Assembly (NCBI GenBank): GCA_902467875.1
Contig: CABQWP010000051.1
Span: 1-15,992 of the forward strand
DNA: 15,992 nucleotides
DNA from: an uncultured Collinsella sp.
Lineage (GTDB): Bacteria > Actinomycetota > Coriobacteriia > Coriobacteriales > Coriobacteriaceae
Direction of reading: 5' to 3'
The first letter of the stretch is position 1. Each line of letters begins with the position of its first letter. Position numbers and translations under genes: made by a program. Below, piece by piece: positions 8,142 through 15,992 of this stretch. Below the pieces are notes generated by a model. That model saw nothing but the letters and a program-made list of their open reading frames with translations, was not told the DNA's origin and did not search any database.

Positions 8142-8188
8142 GGGGACAGGTATGTTTGCACCACATTGGTGCAGATTAACCTGTCCCC
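8142..8188. repeat. Two-tier REP-like palindrome after csoR
   Basis: The outer stem GGGGACAGGT (8142-8151) pairs with ACCTGTCCCC (8179-8188), and the inner stem TGCACCA (8157-8163) with TGGTGCA (8167-8173) over a CAT loop, the two separated by an internal bulge. No U-run follows. The 10-mer CATTGGGGAC at its left edge (8138-8147) recurs at 12940-12949, so the two belong to one repeat superfamily. Confidence 0.85.
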
Positions 8189-8243
8189 CTTGCTCTAAAT
8201 CGGGTATAAAGGCGTGCAGCATATCGAACGAAAGGCAATTTGC

Positions 8244-8717
8244 ATGAATGACTTTATGAAGGGTCGCAATGGTGCCGATGAACTCACCATCGTGATGGGT
8301 TTTGCCGGCATCGTCATCGCGATGGTCGGATCGATAGCCCGCATCCAGTGGCTCAGCTGGATCGCCATCGCCGTTATCGTGATTGGCGTGCTGCGCGGCC
8401 TGTCCAAAAACGTCGACGCACGTCGCAAGGAGAACGAGGCCTTTGTCGCCGCGACCGCGAACGTCCCCGGCCTGGGCAAGTTCGTCGCCAGCTTGGGCGG
8501 TAGAACTGCAGCGGCCAGCACCTCGCGCGCGGCCGGCACCAGCAAGGAAGACTTTGAGCGCGCCAAGCGCACGGCCAAGAAGATGTGGAAGGGTCGCAAA
8601 ACCACGGCATACCTCAAGTGCCCCAACTGCGGCCAGATGCTCTCCGTTCCCAAGGGCAAGGGCAAGATTCGCGTCACCTGCCCCAAGTGCCACGCCAAGA
8701 TGGAGACGCGCTCCTAG
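8244..8717 (+). CDS. Two-TM membrane protein with C-terminal zinc ribbon
   Basis: Protein of 157 residues from the ATG at 8244, preceded by GAAAGG; an in-frame ATG at 8214 lacks an SD. Two hydrophobic helices (about 14-32 and 36-53) are followed by a basic cytoplasmic linker and a four-Cys zinc ribbon: CPNCG (Cys126, Cys129) and CPKCH (Cys146, Cys149). Small proteins of this plan are common in Actinobacteria and Firmicutes and mostly uncharacterised; zinc binding is a safe prediction, the function is not. A TATAAA at 8205-8210 could be its -10 box. It is separated from csoR by the palindrome at 8142-8188 and is probably its own transcription unit, ending at the terminator 8741-8777. Confidence 0.85.
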   Translation: MNDFMKGRNGADELTIVMGFAGIVIAMVGSIARIQWLSWIAIAVIVIGVLRGLSKNVDARRKENEAFVAATANVPGLGKFVASLGGRTAAASTSRAAGTSKEDFERAKRTAKKMWKGRKTTAYLKCPNCGQMLSVPKGKGKIRVTCPKCHAKMETRS

Positions 8718-8740
8718 CCGCCATACCATGGGACAAAATA

Positions 8741-8777
8741 AAAGCCGAGGCCTCGTGTTGAGACCTCGGCTTTTTTT
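8741..8777. terminator. Bidirectional rho-independent terminator between convergent genes
   Basis: GCCGAGGCCTC (8744-8754) pairs with GAGACCTCGGC (8760-8770) with one mismatch and a 5-nt loop, followed by TTTTTTT (8771-8777) on the + strand. The other strand reads a matching T-rich tract (TTTTATTTTG) after the stem. It serves the zinc-ribbon gene on the + strand and the amidohydrolase on the - strand. Confidence 0.93.
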
Positions 8778-8782
8778 GATTA

Positions 8783-8807
8783 TGACAAAGGGACCGTCCC
8801 TTTGTCA
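8783..8807. repeat. 25-bp REP-like palindrome
   Basis: TGACAAAGGGAC and GTCCCTTTGTCA are exact inverted copies around a single central base (8783-8807). It sits between the bidirectional terminator and the stop codon of the amidohydrolase, a typical extragenic position for REP elements. I recognise this type of sequence as a frequent bacterial intergenic palindrome. Confidence 0.85.
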
Positions 8808-8810
8808 CAC

Positions 8811-10181
8811 CTATGCTACGCCATCGCGGGCGAGCTCCTCGGCAAGCGCTTCGGCAGGCATGGCCATAATCGCGTCGAGCTCGGCGTCCACCTCGGGAAT
8901 GCGCTTCACCTTGAGCTTGCGCACCAGATCGCCGCGACACATCACGTGCGTCGGCTCACGCAGTGCGCACAGGTCATCGAGCGGGTTCTTGCGTGTCACC
9001 AGGATATCGGCGGCCTTGTCGCACTCGATTGTGCCGGTCTCGCCGCCCAGCCCCAGCAGCTCGGCATTGACCTGCGTGGCCGTATGCAGCGCGAAGGCGT
9101 TACTCACGCCGACATACTTGGCAAAATAGGCCACCTCACGCCACATGTCGTACTGCGTCACGAACGGGCAGCTCGAGTCCGTGCCAAGGCCCACCTTAAC
9201 GCCAGCTTCCAGTGCGGCACGGGCGCTCTCAATGATGCCCGAGCACACGATGTCGCCGTTCTTCTTTTGCGTATCGGTCGAATGGGTCTTTTCCGGGTCG
9301 AGCAATACAAACGGCAGCGCCGGGCTGATAGTGCAGGTAACGCTGGGCGCACGCCCCTCGAGCTGCGTGCCCGCGGCGCCACGGTACAGCTCCAGGATCT
9401 CGGGCGTCAGCGGAGCGCCGTGCTCAATCGTGTCAACGCCGGCCTCAAGTGCGGCCTTCACACCCTCGGTACTCTCGACATGGGCCATAACCGGAAGGCC
9501 CATATCGTGCGCCGCCTTGCATGCCGCCGCGGCAACCTCCACCGGCATACGCAGCACGCCCGGCTCGCCCACCTCGGTCGCATCGAACACGCCGCCCGTC
9601 ACGAACAGCTTAATGACGTCGGCACCACGCGCGTACAGGTCGCGCACCTGTTCGGCTGCCTCGGCGGGACTGTTGGCCACCTGGGCGAACAAGCCCGCAC
9701 CATGGCCGCCCGGCACCGTGACGCCCGTTCCCGGCGCCACCAGGCGAGGACCTTGATACTTGCCGGCGTCGATGGCATTACGAACGGCGATGTCGGCAAA
9801 CAGTGGGTCGCCCGCGCCGCGCACCGTGGTCACGCCGCTTGCCAGTTGTTGTTGGGCGCTGCCCTTAAGAATATGGCGCACGATGGCGCGCCCCACGGGA
9901 TTATCGAGCTTCTTCATCAGCGCGCCCGCATCGCCGGCCGAGACAGGCTTGCCCGAACCGCACAGATGCACATGCATATTGATGAGACCGGGCATGAGAT
10001 ACGCACCCGCCAGGTCGATAACCTCGGCACCCGCAGGCGCCTGCGCCACAGCACTCGGCCCCATCCACGTGATGACACCGCGCTCAACAGTCACGGCCAT
10101 ATCGGGTTGCGGCTCCATATCCTCCGAACCATCCAGGACGGTCGCATTGATAAACAACGTGGAACGATCGGCAGACGCCAT
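8811..10181 (-). CDS. Metal-dependent amidohydrolase (imidazolonepropionase/prolidase-like)
   Basis: Protein of 456 residues. The ATG at 10181 is chosen because a strong GGGGAGGAG lies just upstream; in-frame extension to 10310 has no such signal. It shows the amidohydrolase superfamily layout: an N-terminal beta domain, HVH (His70, His72) after MPGLIN, then the metal-bridging Lys191 in KLFVTGG, His234 in MAHVES, His254 in TIEHG and Asp335 in GLGTDSS, and a closing C-terminal strand segment (ADILVTRKNPL). This is the full ligand set of binuclear enzymes, so it should be active. By overall pattern it is closest to the imidazolonepropionase-like / Xaa-Pro peptidase-type amidohydrolases that hydrolyse C-N bonds in cyclic amides or small peptides; the substrate cannot be read from the sequence. 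No signal peptide, so cytoplasmic. It is monocistronic: terminator downstream, repeat array C upstream. Confidence 0.9.
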   Translation of the reverse strand: MASADRSTLFINATVLDGSEDMEPQPDMAVTVERGVITWMGPSAVAQAPAGAEVIDLAGAYLMPGLINMHVHLCGSGKPVSAGDAGALMKKLDNPVGRAIVRHILKGSAQQQLASGVTTVRGAGDPLFADIAVRNAIDAGKYQGPRLVAPGTGVTVPGGHGAGLFAQVANSPAEAAEQVRDLYARGADVIKLFVTGGVFDATEVGEPGVLRMPVEVAAAACKAAHDMGLPVMAHVESTEGVKAALEAGVDTIEHGAPLTPEILELYRGAAGTQLEGRAPSVTCTISPALPFVLLDPEKTHSTDTQKKNGDIVCSGIIESARAALEAGVKVGLGTDSSCPFVTQYDMWREVAYFAKYVGVSNAFALHTATQVNAELLGLGGETGTIECDKAADILVTRKNPLDDLCALREPTHVMCRGDLVRKLKVKRIPEVDAELDAIMAMPAEALAEELARDGVA

Positions 10182-10330
10182 ATCGAGCTCCTCCCCCTCA
10201 GAAAACTTGAACATCTGTCCATTATTATCCAGTGTAGCCCGATTGCCACAGACATATCGGTTAACGGAGGGAAGAGGGGATGTGGGGGACGGAATACGCT
10301 GCAGTCCCACCCCAGCGACACCAGGGAAGT

Positions 10331-10468
10331 GTCTCGATCTGTAACAGATACAGGGTTGTTGGGCCCCTTGCTGTTACAGATCAAGACATTCGGTCGACGC
10401 TTCACCGGTTTGTCTCGATCTGTAACAGTTACGAGCTCAAATAACCTCTAAACGTTACAGATTGAGAC
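10331..10468. repeat. Array of two 57-bp inverted-arm elements (units C1-C2)
   Basis: Units at 10331-10387 and 10412-10468, 81 bp apart with a 24-bp linker. Both left arms are GTCTCGATCTGTAAC; right arms are GTTACAGATCAAGAC and GTTACAGATTGAGAC. The linker is noticeably like the B1-B2 linker (15 of 24 positions the same by eye). C2 ends 8 bp from the stop codon of the nuclease-like gene. The rest of the gap (10182-10330) holds the amidohydrolase leader; no clear promoter was found. Confidence 0.93.
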
Positions 10469-10476
10469 AAAACCTC

Positions 10477-11547
10477 TCAGCGCCCATACCACTGACGTCT
10501 CCACTCCTCAGCCAAATCGGGCCGTCGCGGAATACCCGCCAACCCCATCTTCTCAACCAGCTTCCCCGGATTCTTGAGCTCATCAAACGTAAACCGAAGC
10601 ACCTTGTGCCCGAGCATTGTCAGATGGGACTCCCGTTGACGTTCTGCCACGAATGGGTCGACCGACTCCCAGCCCTCGCCGTTCTGCAAGGCATACTTCC
10701 CCTTTCCGTCGAGCTCGCCAATCACGCACGTTCCGTCCTCGAACCGCCAAAAATAGTCGACGCGAAACACCTGGCTCGGATCGAGCGGGTCGCGAAACTC
10801 CACCTGCAGCTCCGGAACCGGAAAGCCGTACGCAATAAAGAACGCTCGGAACCGAGACTCGCCGCCGTTTTCGGACAGCCCGTCCGCATACGACGCGATC
10901 ACCTGTGCCCTGCGATACCCTCGCCTGCCCTCGCAATCGGCGCGGAGGCGCTCGCACAAATCCCCACGTGATACGCCTTTCGCCCGCAGTGCAGAATCGG
11001 CAATCGCCAACCCGTAGGAGAACGGCGCACGCAGCAAGCATTCCTCCACCGTGCGCCAAAACGACGTCACCCGCACGCCATCAACACGCTCGAGCGCGCC
11101 CGCCATCTGTGGACGCAACAACCTGCACCCGCCGCTCAACGTCACCGAACAACCCGTCTTAACAAGAAAACGCGGCCCAAGCAGATCGTTCGGCACCTCC
11201 AGACCCCATATCAGTGCGGCGTCATATCCCCAAAACGCCCAATCGGGATGAAATTCCGCAAGCCCTCTGATAGTCCTCAGCGCTCGCTCCGCCGGCGTCA
11301 ATGCATCCCAATCATGCTGAAAACAGAACAGGTACGGCTCGGGCTCCGCGATATCGTCGGTTCCAACATGGCGTCGCAGCCACATGAGCTCGGTATTGTC
11401 ATGCGTTGCGAGCAGCGCACCTTGCTTGGCCGTCTCCGTGAGCCGCGCGAGCATCCTATTCCGCGCCAACGTGTTGCGAGTCGCATGTTTGTGTTTGAGA
11501 ACGGTATTAGACACTTTCATCACCACCACGTCAGACAAATGGACCAT
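10477..11547 (-). CDS. AbiEi-like protein with PD-(D/E)XK nuclease-type C-terminus
   Basis: About 356 residues from the ATG at 11547. GGAGG (11559-11563) lies 11 nt upstream; the GTG at 11551-11553 fits that SD slightly better, and an ATG at 11518-11520 is a third option. A longer reading to 11598 would start inside repeat unit D1 and is rejected. The N-terminal part is rich in Arg/Leu helices and resembles the AbiEi-type antitoxin/winged-helix region. The C-terminal third has Glu230, Asp264 in VFRVDYFW, and GELDGKGKY with Glu278, Asp280 and Lys282: a D-x(15)-D-G-K arrangement as in DUF559/VSR-like members of the PD-(D/E)XK fold. Actinobacterial homologues of this layout are usually annotated as type IV AbiEi antitoxin-domain proteins. 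No toxin partner gene (AbiEii-type nucleotidyltransferase) is adjacent. Arrays of 57-bp repeats flank it on both sides. Nuclease activity and role are inference. Confidence 0.75.
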   Translation of the reverse strand: MVHLSDVVVMKVSNTVLKHKHATRNTLARNRMLARLTETAKQGALLATHDNTELMWLRRHVGTDDIAEPEPYLFCFQHDWDALTPAERALRTIRGLAEFHPDWAFWGYDAALIWGLEVPNDLLGPRFLVKTGCSVTLSGGCRLLRPQMAGALERVDGVRVTSFWRTVEECLLRAPFSYGLAIADSALRAKGVSRGDLCERLRADCEGRRGYRRAQVIASYADGLSENGGESRFRAFFIAYGFPVPELQVEFRDPLDPSQVFRVDYFWRFEDGTCVIGELDGKGKYALQNGEGWESVDPFVAERQRESHLTMLGHKVLRFTFDELKNPGKLVEKMGLAGIPRRPDLAEEWRRQWYGR

Positions 11548-11573
11548 CGTCACCGTTGCCTCCGCTGACAAAT

Positions 11574-11870
11574 GTCTTGATCTGTAACAGGAAGACAATC
11601 TTTGAGCCTCTAGTTGTTACAGAACAAGATCTTTCGGCAGCCGCCAACCTTCCGTCTCAATCTGTAACAGCAAGGTCGACTTTTAGCCTGTAGATGTTAC
11701 AGATCGAGACATTCCCCCAACCAGGTGCCAAACGTCTCGATCTGTAACAGTTAGACGTTCTCCAGGGCCCTAAACGTTACAGATTTAGACAAATCAGCAG
11801 CGCCCAAGCATTCGTCTCGATCTGTAACAGGTAGATCGGTTTTTTGTCCCTAAACGTTACAGATCGAGAC
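11574..11870. repeat. Array of four 57-bp inverted-arm elements at exact 80-bp period (units D1-D4)
   Basis: Units at 11574-11630, 11654-11710, 11734-11790 and 11814-11870: starts exactly 80 bp apart, three 23-bp linkers with no obvious mutual similarity. Left arms: GTCTTGATCTGTAAC, GTCTCAATCTGTAAC, then two GTCTCGATCTGTAAC. In D1 both stem strands have changed together (T-A pair in place of C-G at arm position 5). The array fills nearly all of the 350-bp gap between the nuclease-like gene and the gene at 11907; no gene or promoter is otherwise seen there. Confidence 0.95.
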
Positions 11871-11906
11871 AAATAGACACGCGGCGGCGCTGCGACAGCC
11901 CATCCC

Positions 11907-12614
11907 TTACTCCCACTCCTGCTCGTAGATGTTGAGGGACTTTACGTAGCGCCCCTGGGCACCCATGATGTCGCGGACCAGCCTCAGAAAGAAGCTGATG
12001 CACGAGGTGTCAAAGCCATCCTGCAGGTCCTCCGGATGCACCGCACCAGGCCCATCGACCGCCGTGTCACTCAGGCGTGCGATGTCATACAGATAGAGTT
12101 GTCCCGCCGTCAGCCAGACATCGTCGACGCAGGCGAGGCGCACCGCAATCGCGCCGTCGCTCCAATGCTCCTTTTGCACGATATGCGGGTCGTAGACATC
12201 AAAGCGACGGTCGGTGCGCGTATCCTTCAGCGCAACCATGCCGTTCGCAGGATCCTTGTCCAAAATGCCAAAGCGCGAGAAATACTGTGTGTCGCGTACC
12301 TGCTCGAGCCGCTTGAGCGGGGCAGGCGAAAGCAATGTCGGCGGCTCTTCAACATACAGCTCGAGCAACGTCTTGCCATGGCGATAGGGGCGCTCGAAGA
12401 GCAGCCAATCGGTAAATGCCATGTTGTAGGCCATGATTTCGTTTTGCGAAGGCTCGGTGCAATAGCTGAGCCACGGGTCGACAATGATCTCGAACTGTTC
12501 ACGCGCCGGCTCCAAAAACTGGAACTTCCGCAGCATCCAAAAATGGGCCATGTCGGCAATATCGTTGCCGACGGCTTCGGCCAGCTGCGCTCGATCTAAA
12601 GCGTGATCAGTCAT
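11907..12614 (-). CDS. Conserved-looking hypothetical protein, 235 residues
   Basis: The ATG at 12614 is well supported by GAGGAGGA about six bases upstream. The protein is acidic and soluble, with no signal peptide or membrane span. It is rich in aromatic residues (HFWMLRKFQF near residue 24, DPWLSY, TDWLLFERPYRHGK in the middle) with a beta-rich C-terminal half (DGAIAVRLACVDDVWLTAG, then YDIARL). I do not recognise a family or catalytic motif. Codon use looks like the neighbouring genes, so it is likely a native coding gene. It is transcribed towards repeat array D and the nuclease-like gene, with 360 bp between; no terminator with a T-tract was found in the gap. Confidence 0.8.
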   Translation of the reverse strand: MTDHALDRAQLAEAVGNDIADMAHFWMLRKFQFLEPAREQFEIIVDPWLSYCTEPSQNEIMAYNMAFTDWLLFERPYRHGKTLLELYVEEPPTLLSPAPLKRLEQVRDTQYFSRFGILDKDPANGMVALKDTRTDRRFDVYDPHIVQKEHWSDGAIAVRLACVDDVWLTAGQLYLYDIARLSDTAVDGPGAVHPEDLQDGFDTSCISFFLRLVRDIMGAQGRYVKSLNIYEQEWE

Positions 12615-12619
12615 GGCAT

Positions 12620-12661
12620 CCTCCTCAAACTGATGGACCTCAATTTGAGCTTACGAGGAGG
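12620..12661 (-). promoter_or_regulatory. Leader hairpin that could hide the ribosome-binding site
   Basis: In the mRNA of the 235-residue gene, CCTCCTC (complement of 12655-12661) is fully complementary to GAGGAGG (complement of 12620-12626), which is the SD of that gene. A competing pairing, CTCAAA with TTTGAG (complements of 12644-12649 and 12624-12629), shares bases with the first and would leave part of the SD free. This could be a translational switch or simple chance in a purine-rich leader. Confidence 0.4.
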
Positions 12662-12909
12662 GTGGGCAGCCACGACCAGCGCGGGCAAAATAGGCCTCCG
12701 GCTGCAAACCAGATGCTGACCAAACACTTGACGAAAAGCTTGACCGAAAATGCGCACTGGAACAAAACCGCAGGTAAACATAGGCGGCCAACCCGCCCTT
12801 TTGAGCCAAGCGCCCCCGGCCACCACAGAAACAGCAGAGCACCACAGCTCAAGAAGACGCCGAATGGACACTCGCGCGTCGACAAACGAACGAACCGCTC
12901 GCAAAGAGT

Positions 12910-12949
12910 GTCCCCAACGACTAGACAAAAATGACCAGTCATTGGGGAC
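12910..12949. repeat. REP-like palindrome downstream of gltD
   Basis: GTCCCCAACGACT (12910-12922) and AGTCATTGGGGAC (12937-12949) are inverted copies with one mismatch and a 14-nt loop. It lies 18 bp beyond the gltD stop codon. On the minus strand the loop carries TTTTT, but no T-tract follows the stem, so it is not a standard terminator. It shares the 10-mer CATTGGGGAC with the palindrome at 8142-8188. Confidence 0.8.
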
Positions 12950-12966
12950 GTTCTTAAATGACTACT

Positions 12967-14448
<1,482 letters not shown>

Positions 14449-14453
14449 GGCAC

Positions 14454-15992
14454 TTACGCCTCCTTCTTGGTCGAAGCAAAAGGGCTGGCAGCCACGGGCA
14501 CAGCACCCGCAGTACCGCCCGCGACATCAAAGCGAGCGACATCCGCGGCGCTCGCGCGACCGGTCACAATGTCAAACGCCAGCTCCTCAGCCTGCGCATG
14601 CGTCTTACCGATGGCCTCGGCGGCGGCGACAATCGCCAGCACGCGCTCGTACTCGGTCGGAATGACCTTCACAAAGTGTTTGCTCATCGTCTCAAAGCTG
14701 TAGAGTAGCTTAATGCCGCGCGGGCTCTGAGTCGCGTCCACGTGCTCCTGGATGAGCGCACGAATCTGCGCCAGCTCGCCGGCCGTCGGGGCCTTGAGCT
14801 CAACGCTCTCGTGGTTCACGCGGGCATCGAGCGTGCCGTACTGATCGAAGACATAAGCCACGCCACCCGTCATACCTGCGGCGAAGTTCTGCCCGACCTC
14901 GCCCAAGATGAGCGCCAGACCGCCCGTCATGTACTCGCAGCCATGGTTGCCGCAGCCCTCGACCACCACCGTGGCACCGGAGTTGCGTACGCCAAAGCGC
15001 TGGCCGGCCAGGCCGTTAATGAAGCCGCGGCCACTCGTAGCGCCAAAGAACGCAACGTTGCCCACGATGATGTTCTCGTCGAACTTGTAGGTCGCATGCG
15101 GGTTGGGGCGCACCGACACCTCGCCGCCCGAAAGGCCCTTGCCAAAGTAGTCGTTGGCGTCGCCGCACACGTTGAGCGTAATGCCGCGCGGCAGGAAGGC
15201 GCCAAAGCTCTGACCGGCCGAACCATCGCAATCGATGGTGATGGAGCCGGCGGGCAGGCCCTCGGGATGCGCCTTGGTCACCGCGTTGCCCAAGATGGTG
15301 CCCACGCAGCGGTTGACGTTGGCGATATCGGCGCGGAAGCGAATCGGGCGCAGGTGCGCACGGGCATCGGCCGTATAGGGCACAAACAACGTGGAGTCGA
15401 GCGTCTTGTCGAGCTCGCTGTCCGCAGCCATCTGGGGCAGGAAGTGACGGCCGTCGGCACCCGGGATATGGGCACCAAACTCACAGGTCGCGCTCGCCAG
15501 CACGGGCGACAGATCGAGCAGGTTGGCCTTGCGGTTGCCCGGGACCTCAATCTGGCGCAAGCACTCGGGATGGCCGACCATCTCGTCGACGGTGCGGAAG
15601 CCCAGGCTCGCCATGACCTCACGCAGCTGCTCGGCAACAAAGAGCATAAAATGCTCGACGTGCTCTGGCTTGCCGCGGAAGCCGCGACGCAGGCGGCAGT
15701 TTTGCGTAGCGATGCCGGCCGGGCAGGTATCCTGCTGGCAGTCGCGCTGCATGAGGCAGCCCATGGAGATGAGCGGCATGGTCGCAAAGCCAAACTCCTC
15801 GGCACCCAGCAGGCAGGCGACGGCAACATCGGTGCCGTCCATGAGCTTGCCATCGGCCTCGAGCACCACGCGTGAGCGCAGGCCGTTTTGCAGCAGCGTC
15901 TGCTGGGCCTCGGCAAGGCCAAGCTCCAGCGGCAGACCGGCGTGCCAGATCGAATCGCGCGCCGCAGCACCGGAGCCGCCGTAAGAAGGTCT
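14454..15992 (-). CDS. gltB: Glutamate synthase large subunit, C-terminal part (runs off right edge)
   Basis: The frame is open to the right edge of the window, so only the last 512 residues of a protein usually near 1500 are visible; a GTG at 15869 is an internal Val, not the start. The visible part begins in the FMN/synthase domain (RPSYGGSGAA, then HAGLPLELGLAEAQQTL). It contains the [3Fe-4S] cysteines Cys78, Cys84 and Cys89 (numbered from the edge) in the C-x5-C-x4-C pattern. It ends with the right-handed beta-helix domain full of Gly repeats (GGEVSV, GNVAFFGATSGRGFINGLAG, GMTGG). It is co-transcribed with gltD downstream. The amidotransferase domain is outside the window. Confidence 0.97.
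   Translation of the reverse strand, partial: RPSYGGSGAAARDSIWHAGLPLELGLAEAQQTLLQNGLRSRVVLEADGKLMDGTDVAVACLLGAEEFGFATMPLISMGCLMQRDCQQDTCPAGIATQNCRLRRGFRGKPEHVEHFMLFVAEQLREVMASLGFRTVDEMVGHPECLRQIEVPGNRKANLLDLSPVLASATCEFGAHIPGADGRHFLPQMAADSELDKTLDSTLFVPYTADARAHLRPIRFRADIANVNRCVGTILGNAVTKAHPEGLPAGSITIDCDGSAGQSFGAFLPRGITLNVCGDANDYFGKGLSGGEVSVRPNPHATYKFDENIIVGNVAFFGATSGRGFINGLAGQRFGVRNSGATVVVEGCGNHGCEYMTGGLALILGEVGQNFAAGMTGGVAYVFDQYGTLDARVNHESVELKAPTAGELAQIRALIQEHVDATQSPRGIKLLYSFETMSKHFVKVIPTEYERVLAIVAAAEAIGKTHAQAEELAFDIVTGRASAADVARFDVAGGTAGAVPVAASPFASTKKEA

Larger units (their letters stand above)
12615..12966. other. 352-bp intergenic region without a credible gene
   Basis: Between the start of the 235-residue gene and the end of gltD, both on the minus strand. 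It holds a leader hairpin (12620-12661) and a REP-like palindrome (12910-12949). Reading frames of 60-100 codons occur in it on both strands, but none has an SD or recognisable protein character. The promoter of the 235-residue gene should lie in its left part; no clear boxes were found. Confidence 0.6.

Noticed and set aside
8142..8188. Terminator of the copper operon
   Set aside because: Stable hairpin but no U-run after either stem, and its sequence marks it as a dispersed repeat.
8802..10451. Long + strand reading frame (549 codons) opposite the amidohydrolase
   Set aside because: Antisense shadow of a GC-rich gene; His/Arg-rich translation without domains, and the minus-strand gene has all its metal ligands.
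11548..11598. Longer N-terminus for the nuclease-like protein
   Set aside because: It would start inside repeat unit D1; a GGAGG signal lies downstream of that start.
11574..11870. CRISPR array
   Set aside because: Repeats alternate in orientation as inverted pairs, middles are related to each other and oriented, and no cas gene is present. A TIGR-type guide array was also considered, but no Tas-like protein is visible and the middles are not unrelated spacers.
12640..12942. Minus-strand 100-codon hydrophobic, Cys-rich reading frame
   Set aside because: Starts within the REP-like palindrome, no SD, and biased composition typical of a non-coding frame.

Overview
The window looks like chromosomal DNA from a high-GC Gram-positive gut bacterium. 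My best guess is Collinsella or a close relative (Coriobacteriia, Actinomycetota). This is inference from the GC-rich coding bias, the LPXTG surface protein, the DUF6273-type lipobox-free exported protein and the many short palindromic intergenic repeats; no rRNA or other marker gene is present to prove it. No tRNA, rRNA, CRISPR-Cas locus or transposase gene was seen.

Layout. At the left edge (8-943, +) is a DUF6273-type exported protein. It is followed by a large sortase-anchored coiled-coil surface protein with a CAP domain in its middle (1184-4519, +), built like the enterococcal surface-exclusion protein PrgA and closed by a strong terminator (4579-4615). Next is a copper-export operon on the + strand: a perfect CsoR-type operator (4945-4961), a Cu(I) P-type ATPase copA that is broken by a one-base frameshift near 6448-6454, the copper chaperone copZ (7502-7723) and the repressor csoR (7859-8131). 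Imperfect or perfect hairpins fill both gaps inside this operon. A small two-TM zinc-ribbon protein (8244-8717, +) converges on a metal-dependent amidohydrolase (8811-10181, -) across a bidirectional terminator.

The right half is all on the minus strand: the amidohydrolase, an AbiEi-like protein with a PD-(D/E)XK nuclease-type C-terminus (10477-11547), an unrecognised 235-residue protein (11907-12614), and the glutamate synthase pair gltB (3' part only, running off the right edge) and gltD (12967-14448).

The most unusual feature is a family of ten intergenic 57-bp elements. Each has 15-bp inverted arms (consensus GTCTCGATCTGTAAC) whose starts lie exactly 42 bp apart, around a divergent 27-bp middle. 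They occur as a singleton (986-1042) and as arrays of three (4649-4866), two (10331-10468) and four (11574-11870), repeating every 80-81 bp with unrelated or weakly related 23-24-bp linkers. The 8-mer TCTGTAAC is invariant in all twenty arms. Two of the arrays bracket the nuclease-like gene. At least five other palindromic repeats lie between the genes of this window, so its intergenic space is dominated by structured repeats.
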